The translations under genes and the position numbers were made by a program. Under the pieces are notes generated by a model, which worked only from the letters and a program-made list of their open reading frames with translations, did not search any database and was not told where the DNA came from. This document shows, in pieces, positions 26,809 through 35,157 of a stretch of DNA of 64,000 nucleotides. Position 1 is the first letter of the stretch; each line of letters begins with the position of its first letter. The stretch lies in contig NZ_FNCJ01000004.1 of assembly GCF_900100735.1 (NCBI RefSeq), positions 2,019 through 66,018 of the forward strand, given 5' to 3'. The DNA comes from Paraburkholderia phenazinium (lineage in GTDB: Bacteria > Pseudomonadota > Gammaproteobacteria > Burkholderiales > Burkholderiaceae).

Positions 26809-28377
26809 TCAAACCTTGAACAGCGCCGCCTCCATCGGCTTGAGCTGCTCCGCGATGCGCTTCGGACGAAACTCCATCTGTTCGAGCACGTCTTTGCGGA
26901 CATCGACGCCATTGGCAATTTCTGTCAGGACAAGGCCATCCGGTTCAACCTGGAACACCGCCCGCTCGGTGATGATCTTCGCGGTCTGCCCGCGCTCCCT
27001 GACATTCTTCATGACCGGGTAGGTGATCTGCTCGGCCTGATTCACGAACTTCTGCACGCGTCCTTCGTTTGCGATGCGCAGCCCGTTTGACGAGATATCG
27101 GTGACCAGTCCGCCCGTTGTAAAGGTGCCCGTGAAAATCAGGTCGCGCGCGTTGTAGGCGATGTCGATGAAGCCCCCTGCCCCCGGATTGAAGGTCCCGA
27201 ACCGGCTAACATTCACATTGCCCTGTGAATCGAATTGCGCGAAGGCGAGCGCAGCGAATTTGCAATTGCCACCGTTGATGAAATCGAACTGCGCCAGTCC
27301 GTCGAGCAAGGCCTCCGGATGCAGATTGGCCGAGAATTGCCAGCCGCTCATCACCAGACCTCCGAACGTGCCGTGTTCGGTCGTCATCCAGTAGTCGTTG
27401 ATAGCGTCGCCTTCGAACAGGCCGTCTTCCCACATGGTCAGGGGCGCATCGGAGGACGCACCAAAGCCAAAAATGCTCACGGTTTCGCGCCGCACCTCGC
27501 GTGCTGCCCGGCGCGCGACCACCTTGTCGGGCCCCATCGGCAGCGGTACCAGGCGGCTAAAATCCAGCGATTGGCCACCGAGGTACGCGGTATCGAACTC
27601 GGTATCGGTCACCATCATCTGCTGCGGATCGACAACCACGTGGTCGACCAGCACGCCAGGGATCTTGACTGCCTGGACTGCCCGGGTGCGCCGCCCGGTC
27701 ACACTGCCGACCTGCGCGATGACCTTGCCGCCGCACGCCTTGACCGCAAGAGCAATGGCGAGCGACGACGACATCAACGCCTCGCCCTCGAACGACAGGT
27801 TGCCGAACTCGTCGGCGCTGGTGGCCCGGATAATCCCCACGTCGAGCTTGCGGGTCGGGTAGTACAGATACTCCTCGCCATCGAACTCAACCAGTCGAAT
27901 CAGGTCCTCGACGCTGCGCTCCGTGAGCTTGCCGCCCTGCTGGCGCGGATCGACATACGTGCCCAGGCCGATCTTCGTCATGTAGCCGGGGCCGTTGCGC
28001 GCCACCTCACGCAACCAGTGCATGCTCGCGCCGATGGGCCAGCTATACGCTTCGATCTGATTCTCGCGGATCAGGCGCATCAATTCCGGACGGCGGCCCG
28101 TCTTGGGATCGAGCGGGTTAACGTAGGAGCCGGAAATAATGCGCTTCATGAGCCCAGGAACCGCGACCCAATCCATGCCCCGGATTCCCATCGAGTCCCC
28201 AGTACCGCAGGGGAAGTAGAACGACAGGTTGCCCGGCGAACCGTCAGCATCGTAGCGTTCGCGCAGCGCCTTGAGGATGTTGTCCGGCGTGATCCAGCCA
28301 ATCACACCGACGCTAGCGACGTTGCTGCCGTCGCGAATCAGAGAGACTGCCTCACGGGCAGAACAGACCTTGCTCAT
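26809..28377 (-). CDS. Propionate-CoA-transferase-like (family I) CoA-transferase
   Basis: 522 residues, the length of the fused two-domain PCT/YdiF family. SVGVIGWITPDNILKALRER lies near the N-terminus, and the catalytic Glu is in MTTEHGTFGGLVMSG (ExGxxGG motif). GTFNPGAGGFIDIAYNARDL is followed by FTGTFTTGG. The enzyme moves CoA between acyl-CoA and a free carboxylic acid via a glutamyl-CoA thioester. Its start overlaps the enoyl-CoA hydratase stop by 4 bp (ATGA), so the two proteins are probably made together. It would activate the acid taken up by the neighbouring MFS permease. Confidence 0.9.
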   Translation of the reverse strand: MSKVCSAREAVSLIRDGSNVASVGVIGWITPDNILKALRERYDADGSPGNLSFYFPCGTGDSMGIRGMDWVAVPGLMKRIISGSYVNPLDPKTGRRPELMRLIRENQIEAYSWPIGASMHWLREVARNGPGYMTKIGLGTYVDPRQQGGKLTERSVEDLIRLVEFDGEEYLYYPTRKLDVGIIRATSADEFGNLSFEGEALMSSSLAIALAVKACGGKVIAQVGSVTGRRTRAVQAVKIPGVLVDHVVVDPQQMMVTDTEFDTAYLGGQSLDFSRLVPLPMGPDKVVARRAAREVRRETVSIFGFGASSDAPLTMWEDGLFEGDAINDYWMTTEHGTFGGLVMSGWQFSANLHPEALLDGLAQFDFINGGNCKFAALAFAQFDSQGNVNVSRFGTFNPGAGGFIDIAYNARDLIFTGTFTTGGLVTDISSNGLRIANEGRVQKFVNQAEQITYPVMKNVRERGQTAKIITERAVFQVEPDGLVLTEIANGVDVRKDVLEQMEFRPKRIAEQLKPMEAALFKV

Positions 28378-29117
28378 GCTTTCACCCCAAATTTTGCAAG
28401 TGTTGCCTTGGCGACAGGATGGCCACAGTTTTCGGCAAACAGAAGATTGGCTTCCGCATCACGGATTTCGCCTTGCACGGCGAAGCTGTCGCGGAAGTAG
28501 CGCTTGGTCGCCGCAACCGCAGGAGCCGGCATTTCCGCGAGCGTATAAGCAACGGCCATAGCCAAAGGAAGCGCGTCGTCGTCGTTCGTCAAGTAGTCCG
28601 CAAGACCTACGCGGTGCGCCTCAGCGCCGTCGATCTCCTCGATTCCCCAGGCGAGGCGCCGCGCCATCGCCGGGGCGCAACGGCCAAGCAGGAACTGCAG
28701 ACCCCAGGGCGGAATCCAGCCAATCTGGACTTCCGGCATATGCCAGCGGCAGGCCTTGTCAGTGACAACCACATCGCACGCAGCGGCGAGAGCAAACCCA
28801 CCACCGAGGCAGAACCCCGACACGGCGCACACGACAGGCTTGCTCAGCATGGCAATAGCCCTGGCCACCGCTGCAGTGACCGCCTCGTGCTCGCGCATTT
28901 GCGTCAGGTTCATCTTGCCCAGCTCTTTCAGATCGCTTCCCGCGCAGAATCCCGGTGCACTTCCGGTCAGCACAATGGCGTGTACATCCGGATCGGCGTC
29001 GAATTCATTCAGAGCGGTGCGCAACGACTGCACCAGCTCGGTGCCCAGCGCATTTCTGCGCTGCGGCCGGTCTATGGTCAGGACAACGACTTTTTCTTCT
29101 CGCTTGATGACTAGCAT
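28374..29117 (-). CDS. Enoyl-CoA hydratase/isomerase (crotonase family)
   Basis: 247 residues from ATG 29117 (GGGAGA upstream). Crotonase signatures: LTGSAPGFCAGSDLKEL (oxyanion hole A-G-S-D), AVSGFCLGGGFALAAACDVV (second oxyanion region), and ACRWHMPEVQIGWIPPWGLQ, where Glu of MPEVQIG is the usual catalytic position. It probably hydrates or isomerises an unsaturated acyl-CoA formed after the CoA-transferase step. It overlaps the CoA-transferase gene by 4 bp. Confidence 0.9.
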   Translation of the reverse strand: MLVIKREEKVVVLTIDRPQRRNALGTELVQSLRTALNEFDADPDVHAIVLTGSAPGFCAGSDLKELGKMNLTQMREHEAVTAAVARAIAMLSKPVVCAVSGFCLGGGFALAAACDVVVTDKACRWHMPEVQIGWIPPWGLQFLLGRCAPAMARRLAWGIEEIDGAEAHRVGLADYLTNDDDALPLAMAVAYTLAEMPAPAVAATKRYFRDSFAVQGEIRDAEANLLFAENCGHPVAKATLAKFGVKA

Positions 29118-29135
29118 TGCTATCTCCCACATGAA

Positions 29136-30479
29136 TTACTGAATCGCGGCCGGCTCGGTCGCCGAACCCGCTTCGTTGTCCGTGTCGCTCCGCGGCTCGG
29201 TATGAATGAACCAGGACGCGACGATGCCGAGCACGATGCAACCAGCCAGAAAAATCCAGCCTTGCGTGTAGTCCTTGCCGCTACTGGTCGTCACGATGAG
29301 GCTCGCAAAGATCTTGGCGCTGAACGCGGCTACGACATAGCCCACGCCATTCACGAAGCCCATGGCCTTGCCATAGACCTCAGGCGTGAAGATTTCGGCA
29401 GGCACCGTCAGGAAGGGTCCCCAGGCCATGTTGGCGAAAAAGCCCATGCCGCACAGCACGACGGCGAGCAATGCGTTGTTCCCGGTTTGCATCGTGGCAA
29501 TGGCTAGCACGAAGGGAATCAGACCCGCGAAACACGTTGCGATCATGATCCGGCGGTTGCCGCGGAACACCTTGTCGGAGAGGTAGGACGATACGAAGCT
29601 GCCGATCGCGCCGGCGACAAAATAGAGCGCGCTCCAGTAGCCCATGGCCTGCAGCTTGAAACCGAATTTGTCGGCCAGATACAGCGGAATCCAGATCGAC
29701 GCGCCCCAGTACGTGACTTGCATAACCACGTCGACCAGCACCACCGCGATATAGGCCCGGCTCTTGAACAGATCGAGGAACGAGAAGTTCTTGACCTGCA
29801 GAATCTGGCTCTGCACGTTCTCGAACTTGTCGCCTTTCAGAATGCCAGCCTCGATCTCCTCCTTGTAGCTGTAGTGAAGCTCTTCGCGGGTAATACCGCG
29901 ATATTGCTCGGGCCGGTCGAACACCAACAGCACGATCAGCAGCAACGGAAAGATGCCGAGCGCGCCGGTGATGAAAAACACCTCACGCCAGCTGCCGGTA
30001 TGCGCCGCCAGTTGCGTCGCGAGAATGCTGGCCCAGGCCGGCGTCAAAATCCACGCCCATGACAGCAGCGCTTGTGCCTGCGCCCGCCCTTCCTTGTTGA
30101 ACCAGCGCATCAGGATCCGGGCCGACGGAACGTATTCGGTGCCGATCAGCATGCCAAACAGGGCCATCCGGAAGAAGTATTCGTATCGGCTATGCAGAAA
30201 GCCCATCCACCAGGTCATGATCGACCACGAGATCACCGAAAAAATCAGCACTTTCTTCGCGCCGTATTTGTCGGTCAGCACCCCAGAGATGTATTGGGAC
30301 GGACCGTAAAAGATCAGCATGAGGAACGTGCCGGTTCCGATATCGCCCATGCTCAACCCAAGGTCCGCGGCGATAAACGGATTCAGCAGGTTGGTTTTCA
30401 CCCGGTCCAGGAACTGGATGCTGTAAGCGACAAACAACGCGATCGCGACGATCCATCGGTAACTGATTTTCATGCGCAC
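29136..30479 (-). CDS. MFS transporter, anion:cation symporter type
   Basis: 447 residues with 12 hydrophobic segments. The start IVAIALFVAYSIQFLDRVKT and the loop GVLTDKYGAKKVLIF (MFS motif A) are typical of the ACS family that imports organic acids such as tartrate, phthalate or glucarate. GTG 30479 has GGAGAC six bases upstream; ATG 30473 is an alternative. First gene of the catabolic operon and divergent from the GntR gene, so probably induced by its own substrate. Confidence 0.9.
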   Translation of the reverse strand: MRMKISYRWIVAIALFVAYSIQFLDRVKTNLLNPFIAADLGLSMGDIGTGTFLMLIFYGPSQYISGVLTDKYGAKKVLIFSVISWSIMTWWMGFLHSRYEYFFRMALFGMLIGTEYVPSARILMRWFNKEGRAQAQALLSWAWILTPAWASILATQLAAHTGSWREVFFITGALGIFPLLLIVLLVFDRPEQYRGITREELHYSYKEEIEAGILKGDKFENVQSQILQVKNFSFLDLFKSRAYIAVVLVDVVMQVTYWGASIWIPLYLADKFGFKLQAMGYWSALYFVAGAIGSFVSSYLSDKVFRGNRRIMIATCFAGLIPFVLAIATMQTGNNALLAVVLCGMGFFANMAWGPFLTVPAEIFTPEVYGKAMGFVNGVGYVVAAFSAKIFASLIVTTSSGKDYTQGWIFLAGCIVLGIVASWFIHTEPRSDTDNEAGSATEPAAIQ

Positions 30480-30833
30480 AGCCGTCTCCTTGAGTTCTCA
30501 AGCGTCCCGGTTCATGTATGATGTTTTTCTAATATGTCAGTAACATGTTTAAACAATATTTAAACCATGGGAGCCCGTCAACTAGTGTTTACGCTGCGTC
30601 GCGAGCCACGTCAGACGGCTTGAGAAAGCGCGTTCCGCGGCAGCATGCAGCGGACGGGCCCCGGCGCCACAAGGGTTTGAGTCGGAAGGACCCAGAAGGG
30701 AACGTCGAAGTAAGAACAACGCGAGCGCCGCAAAACCGCGGCGTAAAGGGAAGGCGGCGTCGGGGGGGTGACGGGTGGACAGACTGCCCCCCCGGGGCTA
30801 ACATGTTAGTAATGTATCCTTGGACCTATCACC
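30480..30833. promoter_or_regulatory. Divergent promoter region with two TAACATGTT elements
   Basis: TAACATGTTT at 30541-30550 lies close to the MFS start and TAACATGTTA, a perfect 10-bp palindrome, at 30799-30808 close to the GntR start. The 30560-30790 middle part is GC-rich and has no supported gene. The GntR protein encoded at 30834-31529 is the obvious candidate to bind both elements. Confidence 0.6.
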
Positions 30834-31529
30834 ATGCCGAACGAAGGTCATGTCGTAGAAACGGGCACGCTCGCAGAGCAGGCCCATCAAATACTGGAAG
30901 AATTGATCGTTACGTTGGCCCTGCCGCCGGGTAGCGTGTGGTCCGAGGCATCGCTGGCCGAGCGGCTCTCAATTGGCAAAACTCCGGTCCGTGAGGCCGC
31001 GCAAAGGCTCGAGGCGGCGCATCTCGTCGAGATCGTGCCGCGCCACGGCATCATGATCACCAAGCCCAATATTCACGAGCAGTTACTTGTGCTTGAAACG
31101 CGTCGTGAACTGGAGCGGCTGATCGCCCAGCGTGCGGCACGGCGCGCCCTGCCAAACGAACGGGAACAGATGCGTGCTGCCGCGGCCATGCTGGAAGTCG
31201 CAGGTGAATCCGGGGACGTTCTGGCGTATCTGCGCAGTTTGTATGTTGCCAATCAACTGATGGGAAAACTCGCGCGCAACACGTTCGCCGCCGAGGCCAT
31301 CGCACCGTTGCACGCCCTCTCTCGCCGCTTTTACTTCATGTACTACCAGCAACTCAATGACTTGAAAACGGCGAGCCGGTTACACAGCGAAGTCACCAAT
31401 GCGGTCGCCGCCGGTGATGAGCGAGCAGCCGGACTCGCGGCCGACTCGATGATGGACTATATCGATTCGTTTACGAAAGCGTGCTTGACACGTGATTTCG
31501 AACCGCTTCAGGTCCCCGTGCAGGTCTAG
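30834..31529 (+). CDS. GntR-family (FCD-type) regulator of the adjacent operon
   Basis: 231 residues. N-terminal winged helix: ILEELIVTLALPPGSVWSEA, then LAERLSIGKTPVREAAQRLE and VPRHGIMITKP. The C-terminal part is an all-helical ligand-binding domain of FCD type, including LLVLETRRELERLIAQRAAR and metal-site-like His in RLHSEV. It is divergent from the MFS-hydratase-CoA-transferase-FAD operon and probably represses it until the substrate or its CoA ester appears. Confidence 0.9.
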   Translation: MPNEGHVVETGTLAEQAHQILEELIVTLALPPGSVWSEASLAERLSIGKTPVREAAQRLEAAHLVEIVPRHGIMITKPNIHEQLLVLETRRELERLIAQRAARRALPNEREQMRAAAAMLEVAGESGDVLAYLRSLYVANQLMGKLARNTFAAEAIAPLHALSRRFYFMYYQQLNDLKTASRLHSEVTNAVAAGDERAAGLAADSMMDYIDSFTKACLTRDFEPLQVPVQV

Positions 31530-31558
31530 AGCCAGGCGGAACAAGCTCTACGCATTCA

Positions 31559-31948
31559 TCAGAGCGACACCTGTCGTTGTTTGCCACGCCTTTCGGCGAG
31601 ATCGACGATGATCGACGAACTGGCCTGATCCAGCGATCCTGACTCCGCACGGAGAAAATCTGGATCGCTGGACGCTGCCCCTTTCCACACGTAGTCGTTG
31701 ATCTTCCGGCCCACTAGATACAACTGCAGAGAGGCTCCCAAGATCGTCAATCTCGCCGTGGTTCTTACGGAATCGCTTGTAGCCGCATGTATCTGTGCAA
31801 GTTGCTCCGCCTTCAGCCTGACCGCCACAGCCTGCTCATTGCGACCTGCTGCCAGAAATAGCGTGTCGCTGTCAGCGGCAAGCGACCAGTTTGGTGTCTC
31901 GGTGCCAAGTCGCAAATAGAGCAGGTCCTCTGCATACCATCCGCTCAT
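31559..31948 (-). CDS. Hypothetical protein, 129 aa
   Basis: ATG 31948 with GGAGAC six bases upstream. The protein begins SGWYAEDLLYLRLGTETPNW and contains ARLTILGASLQLYLVGRKIN. No membrane span, no signal peptide, no family recognised. It follows the 65-residue gene at 32037-32234 on the same strand by 88 bp and may be cotranscribed with it and with the DUF937-OmpA gene. Confidence 0.55.
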   Translation of the reverse strand: MSGWYAEDLLYLRLGTETPNWSLAADSDTLFLAAGRNEQAVAVRLKAEQLAQIHAATSDSVRTTARLTILGASLQLYLVGRKINDYVWKGAASSDPDFLRAESGSLDQASSSIIVDLAERRGKQRQVSL

Positions 31949-32036
31949 CACAGTCTCCAGCCACAATTAGGCGGCGGACCACCCGGTTGATAGACGCACC
32001 GAGCGAACCCGACCAATTCCAAGCAATCCGAATCGA

Positions 32037-32234
32037 TTAGAGAACTTCGAAAGGCTGCGTGGCGGCGCCCCACCCGGCCGACTTTCCGTCCAAAGCGCGC
32101 TGAGCCTCCCGATGGATTGCCAGAACGCCGAACGACTGTTCGTCAAGGCCGGCGGCACGCGCGGCCACCTGAAATTCCGTATAGTCTGACGGGTGAAAGG
32201 AAAGGGTCACTTGAACGTGATTCGATACTGTCAT
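32037..32234 (-). CDS. Small hypothetical protein, 65 aa
   Basis: ATG 32234 is preceded by AGGAG at seven bases. The N-terminus (VSNHVQVTLSFHPSDYTEFQ) resembles the beta-strand plus helix of ribbon-helix-helix proteins, but the match is weak. It lies between the DUF937-OmpA gene and the 129-residue hypothetical gene, all on the minus strand. Confidence 0.5.
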   Translation of the reverse strand: MTVSNHVQVTLSFHPSDYTEFQVAARAAGLDEQSFGVLAIHREAQRALDGKSAGWGAATQPFEVL

Positions 32235-32365
32235 TGCTGGCTCCTGTCTCATTCAGCGCGCCATGCCGTTCAGGCTGGAGCACTTGAAGCCGAATGTATC
32301 CCGCCCCCGCGCTGGATTTGCCAACAATTGTCACATCCAGACAGGAAAATCTAGCAACCACCTCC

Positions 32366-34171
32366 CTATGGTTGCGCCAGAACGAATTCGACCCGGCGAT
32401 TTGCAAAGCGCCCACTCTCCGTCGCGTTGCTGGCAACCGGCCTGGCCGCACCGAAACCTTTCGCCGTCAGTAGATTCGGCTTCACACCCGCCTCGATCAG
32501 AAACTCGCGAACCGAATCGGCGCGCTTTTGCGAGAGCGCCAGGTTGGCCTGCTGATCACCCGCGTTGTCGGAGAACACCTCGATATCCAGCGTCACCGGA
32601 TGCCCACCGTCGGAACACGCCTTGAGCAATTGCGCCGACTCGGCAAGGTTCTCCTTGGCGGATGAGGGAATATGACCGCTGGACTGCGCGAAGTCTACAA
32701 CCTGCAGGTTCAGGACCTTGGTGACATCCGCGCCAATGCACGATGCACCCGAATCAAGCATACGAGCCATCGCGCTCAGGAACGACTGTGTGGCGTGATC
32801 GACAGCTCTTTCGGCGTTGAACTGACCAATATCCCATGACGGGCCAAACACATTCTGCAGGCGCTGCTGCCAGACGAGGGCTGCATTCGCCGCCGCCCCG
32901 CCTAACTCGATGTGCGCGCCATCGATCTCGACTTCCGCATGGGGTAGTGCCATCAAGGGTAAAAGTGCATCGAGATGGGATAACCAAGCGGCTGGCCGCA
33001 CATCCGGATCGACCACCAGGTCAGCGGCGAAGTGTCCCGCGCCGAACTTTCGCGTCAGCTCGTCGGTAAGCACGCCCCGCTCCGCATCGCTGCTCAGGGT
33101 ACCGGTCAAGGCCGGCATGCCTGCCTGATTGACACTAAAAACAAGTTGGCCGTTCTTGATGGGAGTGCTCGCGACCGGATGCGCGGGCGGCTGGGAGGAT
33201 GAAGCCGACATCGGTGCGGAAGCAGACGTTGCACTTGCTGGTGCCGTCATTGTGGGCGCCGAAGCTACCGACGGAACCGACGAAGCTGTGGCCGGTTGCG
33301 CACTGCCGCCTGGAACCGCGGATGCGATCCCAGGTGTTACGATCGGGCCTTGCGATCCATTCAACGGTGCCTTCGGTCCAGTATCTGTTGCCTGCTGGTG
33401 AAGATAGCTATATGCGAAAACACCGATCAGAACGGCCGACAGTACCGCGAAGAGCAGCCAAACGCCTATGCGCCAAGAATGTGTTCTCGTTGTTGACGCG
33501 GCAACTGCATCCTGGGAGGGGGCAGGCACCGAAGGTTGAGAGACACCTTCTTCTGCAAGCACCGGCTGTTTAATATTCACCGATCCCAACGCAAGTTTCC
33601 CGGCAATCGATCCGGTAAAGTCGGCAGCGCTTTCATATCCGATCGATTCGGCCACTTGATCGGTCACAAATCGCGAGACAACTGCTAACTGACCACCGAG
33701 TAGCGTGGGCAGTCCGGCCGACGTCCCTTGTTCAAGCAGAATATGATGCTTCAGCATTCCGAACAAAACGCCCCCTACAAGCGCAGTCATTACATGTGCC
33801 GCCTGTGAGGGTATGCCGGTTTGGTTCGATACCTGGTCGCTAGAAATTGCAATGCGCCGGCCGGTGGAACGCATGAGGAGCGACTCCCCAACTGACTCGA
33901 AGTCTTTGATACTTGCCGTGGTGGCACAAACACCCGCAAGCAGATCTTTGATCCGGGCGTTCGATTCCGACGACATGATGGTGGAGAACAGCGCCATCAC
34001 GCGGTCGGATGTCGCTGCGCTAGCCATCAGGGACGCAATCAATACAGGGCCAGCGTGTGCAACAACCCTCTTGAGAATTTCCGCCGATAAGCCGATTTTC
34101 TCCGCGAGGCACTGCAAGCTTGCCTCCGAAAACGCTGCATTAATTTCCTGGGAAAGATCGACACTCTTCAT
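32366..34171 (-). CDS. DUF937-OmpA fusion, single-span inner-membrane protein
   Basis: 601 residues from ATG 34171 (AGAGG upstream). Residues 1-200 are a DUF937/YidB-like helical domain, residues 233-257 one membrane span (WRIGVWLLFAVLSAVLIGVF), residues 258-345 a low-complexity Ala/Ser/Pro linker. A BON-like region follows (LTGTLSSDAERGVLTDELTR), then a C-terminal OmpA domain from about 480 with LDIEVFSDNAGDQQANLALS and ESGRFANRRVEFVL. The layout places DUF937 in the cytoplasm and the peptidoglycan-binding OmpA domain in the periplasm. The role is unknown; related proteins respond to envelope stress. Confidence 0.8.
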   Translation of the reverse strand: MKSVDLSQEINAAFSEASLQCLAEKIGLSAEILKRVVAHAGPVLIASLMASAATSDRVMALFSTIMSSESNARIKDLLAGVCATTASIKDFESVGESLLMRSTGRRIAISSDQVSNQTGIPSQAAHVMTALVGGVLFGMLKHHILLEQGTSAGLPTLLGGQLAVVSRFVTDQVAESIGYESAADFTGSIAGKLALGSVNIKQPVLAEEGVSQPSVPAPSQDAVAASTTRTHSWRIGVWLLFAVLSAVLIGVFAYSYLHQQATDTGPKAPLNGSQGPIVTPGIASAVPGGSAQPATASSVPSVASAPTMTAPASATSASAPMSASSSQPPAHPVASTPIKNGQLVFSVNQAGMPALTGTLSSDAERGVLTDELTRKFGAGHFAADLVVDPDVRPAAWLSHLDALLPLMALPHAEVEIDGAHIELGGAAANAALVWQQRLQNVFGPSWDIGQFNAERAVDHATQSFLSAMARMLDSGASCIGADVTKVLNLQVVDFAQSSGHIPSSAKENLAESAQLLKACSDGGHPVTLDIEVFSDNAGDQQANLALSQKRADSVREFLIEAGVKPNLLTAKGFGAARPVASNATESGRFANRRVEFVLAQP

Positions 34172-34285
34172 CTTTAGCCTCTTGACATTCGCTACGCCGG
34201 CAGCGGAACGCAAGATAAACGCTTTTCTCGCGCCTGTGAAGGAGCCCTTCCCCTGTTTCTGTCGAACTGACGCGATCTTGCAAAT

Positions 34286-34378
34286 GTTGACATAAGTTCA
34301 CTTCGTTTCTTTTTTTCGCGAGTAGGCGCGCGATGCGCAATCCGGCAGATGCGCGCGAAAGTTGACAAAAGTTGACTT
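34286..34378. repeat. Two 18-bp direct repeats GTTGACAWAAGTTSACTT
   Basis: Copies at 34286-34303 and 34361-34378 differ at two positions and are 75 bp apart. Each contains an AAGT-N2-ACTT inverted repeat, suggestive of a regulator binding site between the DUF937-OmpA gene and the small-transcript region. TTGACA/TTGACT within the second copy also looks like a sigma-70 -35 element, though the matching -10 (ACCGTA, 17 bp on) is poor. Confidence 0.5.
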
Positions 34379-34404
34379 CACACTTGCTCGTTTGACCGTA
34401 CCAT

Positions 34405-34536
34405 CAAGGCGTGGGTCTTAAGAGTGCTCGCTATACCTCTAAGCGAGTTTCTCGCTCCGCTGGTCACGGATTAAGCCCACATGTTTTGTCTCTCAGGATG
34501 TATTCAGGGCCTTTCCAATGGAAAGGCCTTTTTTTT
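34405..34536 (+). ncRNA. Candidate small structured RNA with alternative hairpins
   Basis: GTGGGTCTTAA (34411-34421) pairs with TTAAGCCCAC (34471-34480) through one bulge, closing a 70-nt domain. Inside it, CTCGCT (34427-34432), AGCGAG (34442-34447) and CTCGCT (34451-34456) can form two mutually exclusive 6-bp stems. The segment ends in terminator 1. Boundaries are approximate: the 5' end is guessed from the position of the possible promoter. Could be a small RNA or a cis-acting leader for the frame at 34588. No known RNA family is recognised. Confidence 0.5.
34508..34536 (+). terminator. Intrinsic terminator 1 of the small-transcript region
   Basis: GGCCTTTCC (34508-34516), AAT loop, GGAAAGGCC (34520-34528), followed by eight T. 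Confidence 0.9.
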
Positions 34537-34587
34537 AGGTACGGTGCGCTCGAGCCCGTTCCATGTGTCGATCAGCAACAGAAGATC

Positions 34588-34785
34588 ATGAGCAAAGCAG
34601 GTTCAGGCATGAAAACGTTAGACAGCACGACAGCTACGACAAACTCCATGCAGAACGTATCCATGGATTCGATACTCGTTCCGACATGTCAAATTCAGGA
34701 TCGCGAATTATTGATGCGACAATACATCGCGTGCGATGGCAACGCCTTCTGGCGTGAGACCTACCGATATTTTCTTGAAGGCTAA
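34588..34785 (+). CDS. Possible small protein (65 aa) between terminators 1 and 2
   Basis: ATG 34588 (or ATG 34609). The N-terminus is Ser/Thr/Asn/Met-rich; the C-terminal part is more protein-like (IQDRELLMRQYIACDGNAFW, then RETYRYFLEG). Ribosome binding sites are weak for both starts. No family is recognised. The enclosing position between two terminators supports a short transcript here. Confidence 0.35.
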   Translation: MSKAGSGMKTLDSTTATTNSMQNVSMDSILVPTCQIQDRELLMRQYIACDGNAFWRETYRYFLEG

Positions 34786-34919
34786 ACACCACTTCGGTGC
34801 GAGCCGCACTGTTCACATTTGTTCAAATTTCGCGTCGGCGCGACTGGTAGCATTGGTTCCGTGGTGCGAATCTCGGCGCCACGCCATTGAAGGTTTAGTT
34901 CCCCGGCTATTCCTCGATT

Positions 34920-34945
34920 AACGCGCCCTCGGCGCGTTTTTTTTT
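34920..34945 (+). terminator. Intrinsic terminator 2 of the small-transcript region
   Basis: AACGCGCC (34920-34927), CTC loop, GGCGCGTT (34931-34938), within a run of nine T from 34937 to 34945. Confidence 0.9.
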
Positions 34946-35051
34946 GGCCAGCGGCCGACATCGCACGTGGCGTCCAAGAGAGGTGCTGCCCGCGAACCTG
35001 CTTGACCATCGTTGACAGTTATCTTCCTCGATCGTTGTTAGTATCGCGTCG

Positions 35052-35117
35052 ATGGTGCTCAACCCCGACGCTATCAAGATGCTGGATTGGTCTCCCGCAT
35101 CGCTCAATCCGAAGTAA
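35052..35117 (+). CDS. Possible 21-residue small ORF ending just before terminator 3
   Basis: ATG 35052 to TAA 35117 encodes MVLNPDAIKMLDWSPASLNP plus a final Lys. The stop lies 13 bp before the terminator stem. No good ribosome binding site is visible, so this may be part of a non-coding RNA instead. Confidence 0.3.
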   Translation: MVLNPDAIKMLDWSPASLNPK

Positions 35118-35130
35118 GCTGGCAAGGTTA

Positions 35131-35157
35131 GCGCGCCCTCTTGGGCGCGCTTTTTTT
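35131..35157 (+). terminator. Intrinsic terminator 3 of the small-transcript region
   Basis: GCGCGCCC (35131-35138), TCTT loop, GGGCGCGC (35143-35150), followed by seven T. On the minus strand the stem is not followed by a U-tract, so it does not serve the porin gene. Confidence 0.9.

Noticed and set aside
34736..34921. 61-codon plus-strand frame ending at terminator 2
   Set aside because: It overlaps the 65-codon frame and has no ribosome binding site; its stop at the terminator could be chance.
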